Shown in pieces: positions 61,126 through 64,000 of a stretch of 64,000 bases of DNA; the first letter of the stretch is position 1, and every line of letters begins with the position of its first letter. The notes under the pieces are model-generated. The model searched no databases. It saw nothing but the letters and a program-made list of their open reading frames with translations, and was not told where the DNA came from. Position numbers and translations under genes: made by a program. Origin of the DNA: Acholoe squamosa (Eukaryota > Annelida > Polychaeta > Phyllodocida > Polynoidae); contig OX439043.1 in NCBI GenBank assembly GCA_949317995.1, positions 60,653,339-60,717,338 on the forward strand. The letters run 5' to 3'.

Positions 61126-62385
61126 AGGTTATAAATACCACAAACTGTCTTTTGCTGCCAAATATGACTCACAGTGAATGTGCTTATAGGACCAAAAACT
61201 GATGAAATGAACCAAACATTGCCAACTAAACGGTCTCATGTCAGAGGCTATGACTTGATAATGTTGTCATGGAAAACAATAGATTTAAATATTTTATATT
61301 GAGCTCGATGCCATATTAAAAAGAACTGGAATATAGTGAGTGAGAGAAGAATGGGATGGTATAGTGTGGGTCTATTGACGACATCTTTGGTGACATTGAA
61401 TCATAAATGAGAATATCAACGTATAAAAAGGCCACACTACACACCATGTTTTCTATACTTCTTTGTTTCAGTTTAGCACCCTAGCCACGCCTTTATCAGA
61501 ATGTTCTACATACCCACCCCGAACCATTGGATGCTATTCCTCATCCAGTCTCACTTAGATGAATTGAGAGATCAAATTATTGTTGGTCTTGACAAAAATA
61601 AAGGGAGAAGTAGAAAGGAGACAGTTTTAAAAAGGGTGACCATTCTTCGTGACCTCTATATTCATTATTACAAGACAGATGTACGATCTGTTACATGAAT
61701 TAGTTACCAATCAAAATAGGGAATTCATCATTAATTTTGCCTATAAAGTATTATATGCAAATTGTGGAAACTTAATTGCTGTATCTCACCTAGAGGGTAT
61801 TTTGGAATATGCGATGACTGCCACACTTACTGGGAGGGTTTCAAAAACTTGTAGGCCCTCCAAAATATCACATGGGAACAGACTTTATAGTATAGTAATG
61901 GTGGGAGGTCAACACGTGCACCAGCTCTTTTACTGTAAATGCTTGTTTAATCACCTGCACTTATAGATTTAGACTACATGTAACCCCATGCAACACGACC
62001 TGTGCTCATTTGGGCTAATTCAAAGAGGAACTTTTGGTTTCACGGGGTCTTACTCCTGTGCTAAAAATTAGATATGTGCTCATTTGAGAGCCCTGTGCTT
62101 AAACAAGCAATTACATATATTTCATATAAAATGCATCATATTCAAAGGCAAATGAATCACCCATACAACAGCCTATGGCTAGAAGTAATATGGGAGTCAT
62201 AAGGATTTATATATAAATGTCTGGATAAATGCCTATAAGTCATATATCGACCACCCATACTGTCTATAACTAGTCTGTGGCAGGACATGGGGCATGAGCC
62301 TCATACAGCATATGAAAGGCACCATTGACACCATCCTATACCACCCAGGAGGCCATCAATACCACCTAGCAGGGCGATAATAAGG
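61126..62385. other. Intergenic, no gene recognised
   Basis: Two overlapping short open frames (61501-61698, 61649-61966) have no homologue I recognise and no splice context. Otherwise nothing is seen. Confidence 0.35.
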
Positions 62386-63900
62386 GAATATAGACCAACC
62401 TTGCGGACACTCATATGGCAAGCTTAATGGGTAATCTCCTTAAAAACTAGGTTTTACACCCTAAGATCCAGTTTTTCCTTTGTACAACTGGGTTTTTACA
62501 GGCTAAAACACAACCTGATAGCTTAAAACCTGGTTGTGCTACAGTAAAACTGGGTTTAACAGTGAGAAACTGGGTATTACACTCTAGAATCCATCCTTTG
62601 TACCATAAGTCCAGGTATTATGGTGTAAAACCTGGTTTTACACTCTAAGACCCAGTTTTTTCATAGAAGGGTTGGGTTAAGCAAAGGGTGGTTATTTCCT
62701 GCTGTAAAACCTAGTTTATCTAACACAGGATGAGTTGTCCACTAAAACCCATCCTTTTACTCCAAAAGTTGGGTTTTTGTGTCTAAAACTGGATCTTAAA
62801 AGCTAAGGATAACCCAACCTTTTTATCCAAAGGATGGGTTTCAACAAACCCATCCTTTGCTTACCCACACATTGGTACCAAAGTAGGAGTTTCACTGTAA
62901 ACCCATCCTTAGCAGTACCCCCTCCATAAAAGAAAACATCATTAGTGTGTTCAAATTGGTGGTACAAAACCAGGTTTTCTGACAGCAAGGGTGGATATGA
63001 GATGGAGAACCCACCCTTTTATAGGAAAGGAGGGATTAAGACCCAAAGGATGGGTTATTGGTTAAAAGGATGGGTTTTAATAGAACCCCTCTTTTACATG
63101 CTAAGGAGGGGTATTTAGTTTAAACCTGGTTAAACTCAAACTCAGCAGTATTGTTATGATTTTATATATAACCAACAGCACAGAAAAGGTTGGACAATAT
63201 ACAATAAGGTCAATATAGAACAATTTGAGGCCCAACAACTGCTCTGTACATTTGTATAGGCTTTAATATTGGTTTACTGGGTGATTCCAAAACGCAATAG
63301 GCTCTTCAGGCTGTATCTTATTAACAAACGATCCCTTCTATTTATGATTTTATGCAATGTTGGGCAGTTATTTCAAACACTTAAATGTGTTAAAACCTAA
63401 AGAAAAAAACATACCAAGATGACAGACCCTTCGCCTTGGTAAATCTTGAGTTGGATAAGGTGGAAGTGAAAATAAGTAAACAAATTTGTGTTGCTGCCTG
63501 GCTTAAATGCTTAATTACCGTCTTGAGGACACAACTTTGATTCCACTGTATTTAATTCCCTTAATTCCAACTTTCTCTGGAAGTCACCAAAAGCTTGGAT
63601 TTGATTAAAGGGTATCTTTATCCGTCATTATTGTAATCTCAGGATCCATCTCCTGGTAGTCTAAGGGGTCACTTGAATATAGACCCACCATGCCGACACT
63701 CATATGGCAAGCTTAATGGGTAATCTCCTTAAAAACTAGGTTTTACACCGTAAGATCCAGTTTTTCCTTTGTAAAACTGGGTTATTACAGGCTAAAACTC
63801 ATCCTGGTAGCCTAAAACCTGGTTGTGCTACAGCAAAGCTGGGTTTAACAGTGAAAAACTGGGTATTACACTCCAGAACCCATTCTTTGTACCATAAGAT
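62386..63900. repeat. Long direct repeats flanking a mosaic of AAACCTGG / AACCCATCC motifs
   Basis: About 230 bp starting GAATATAGACC and CACTCATATGGCAAGCTTAA occurs at about 62386 and again from 63675, 1289 bp apart and roughly 92% alike by eye. Between about 62600 and 63130 there are many short words (AAAACCTGGTTTT, AAACCCATCCTTT, AAAGGATGGGTTT) in both orientations. The right repeat is cut at 63901, where a MITE begins. Could be terminal repeats of an unrecognised element or two copies of one repeat. Confidence 0.7.
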
Positions 63901-64000
63901 CAGGAGGTCATTTCTTAAGGTACTACGACTTCACTCAAACACTATTATTTGAGAGCCTAATTGTTTGATGCCAGTGATCGTACGCAATGCCCCACAACTG
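63901..64000. mobile_element. MITE, GGAGGCCATTTCT family, cut by the window end
   Basis: Starts CAGGAGGTCATTTCTTAAGG and TACTACGACT, then CAGTGATCGTA, as in the other copies. Its left end falls exactly where the 62386/63675 direct repeat stops, so it inserted into that repeat. Confidence 0.75.

Overview
This is metazoan nuclear DNA: AT-rich, with multi-exon genes, small exons, long introns with GT-AG borders, many short inverted-repeat DNA transposons, tRNA-derived SINEs, a decayed LINE and a tyrosine-recombinase-type retroelement fossil. The gene content (a CNBD-type cyclic-nucleotide-binding protein, a VWA membrane protein, a calmodulin relative) and the moderate intron sizes suggest an invertebrate, perhaps a marine deuterostome. 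The species cannot be fixed from sequence alone.

Layout. (1) Positions 655-36485, minus strand: a long gene for a double cyclic-nucleotide-binding-domain protein related to CNBD1/CNBD2. It starts at an ATG at 36485 and runs off the left edge. Ten exons were located, plus an optional one at 15.7-15.8 kb. Intron 1 is 17.6 kb and holds a 410-bp tandem duplication and a broken LINE (27.2-31.9 kb). The front part of that LINE appears to encode an ORF1 protein joined to a NADAR domain, with a MITE inside it. Other introns hold a 40-bp minisatellite with a MITE in it, a retroelement fossil, SINE heads and several TIR elements. (2) Positions 36486-45286: intergenic, with two MITEs and a GA microsatellite, otherwise featureless. 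(3) Positions 45287-51767, minus strand: a complete seven-exon gene for a 685-residue single-pass membrane protein with signal peptide, Gly-rich spacer, VWA domain with intact MIDAS, transmembrane helix and a long Ser/Arg- then Pro-rich cytoplasmic tail. One intron appears to use a GC-AG border. (4) Positions 51768-56213: intergenic between two divergently transcribed genes. (5) Positions 56214-61018, plus strand: a complete eight-exon gene for a 191-residue calmodulin-like protein with four canonical EF hands and a 55-residue charged N-terminal extension. One intron holds a SINE nested inside a TIR element. (6) Positions 61126-64000: intergenic, with long direct repeats built of short palindromic motifs.

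Nothing links the three genes into one pathway. The CNB protein (cyclic nucleotides) and the calmodulin-like protein (Ca2+) are second-messenger sensors; the VWA protein looks like an adhesion or matrix receptor. The most unusual item is the LINE-associated NADAR domain. Exon borders were read by eye from splice consensus and reading phase. One junction of the CNB gene (exon 11840-11968 to exon 10523-10624) does not match in phase, so at least one small exon there is missing from this annotation.
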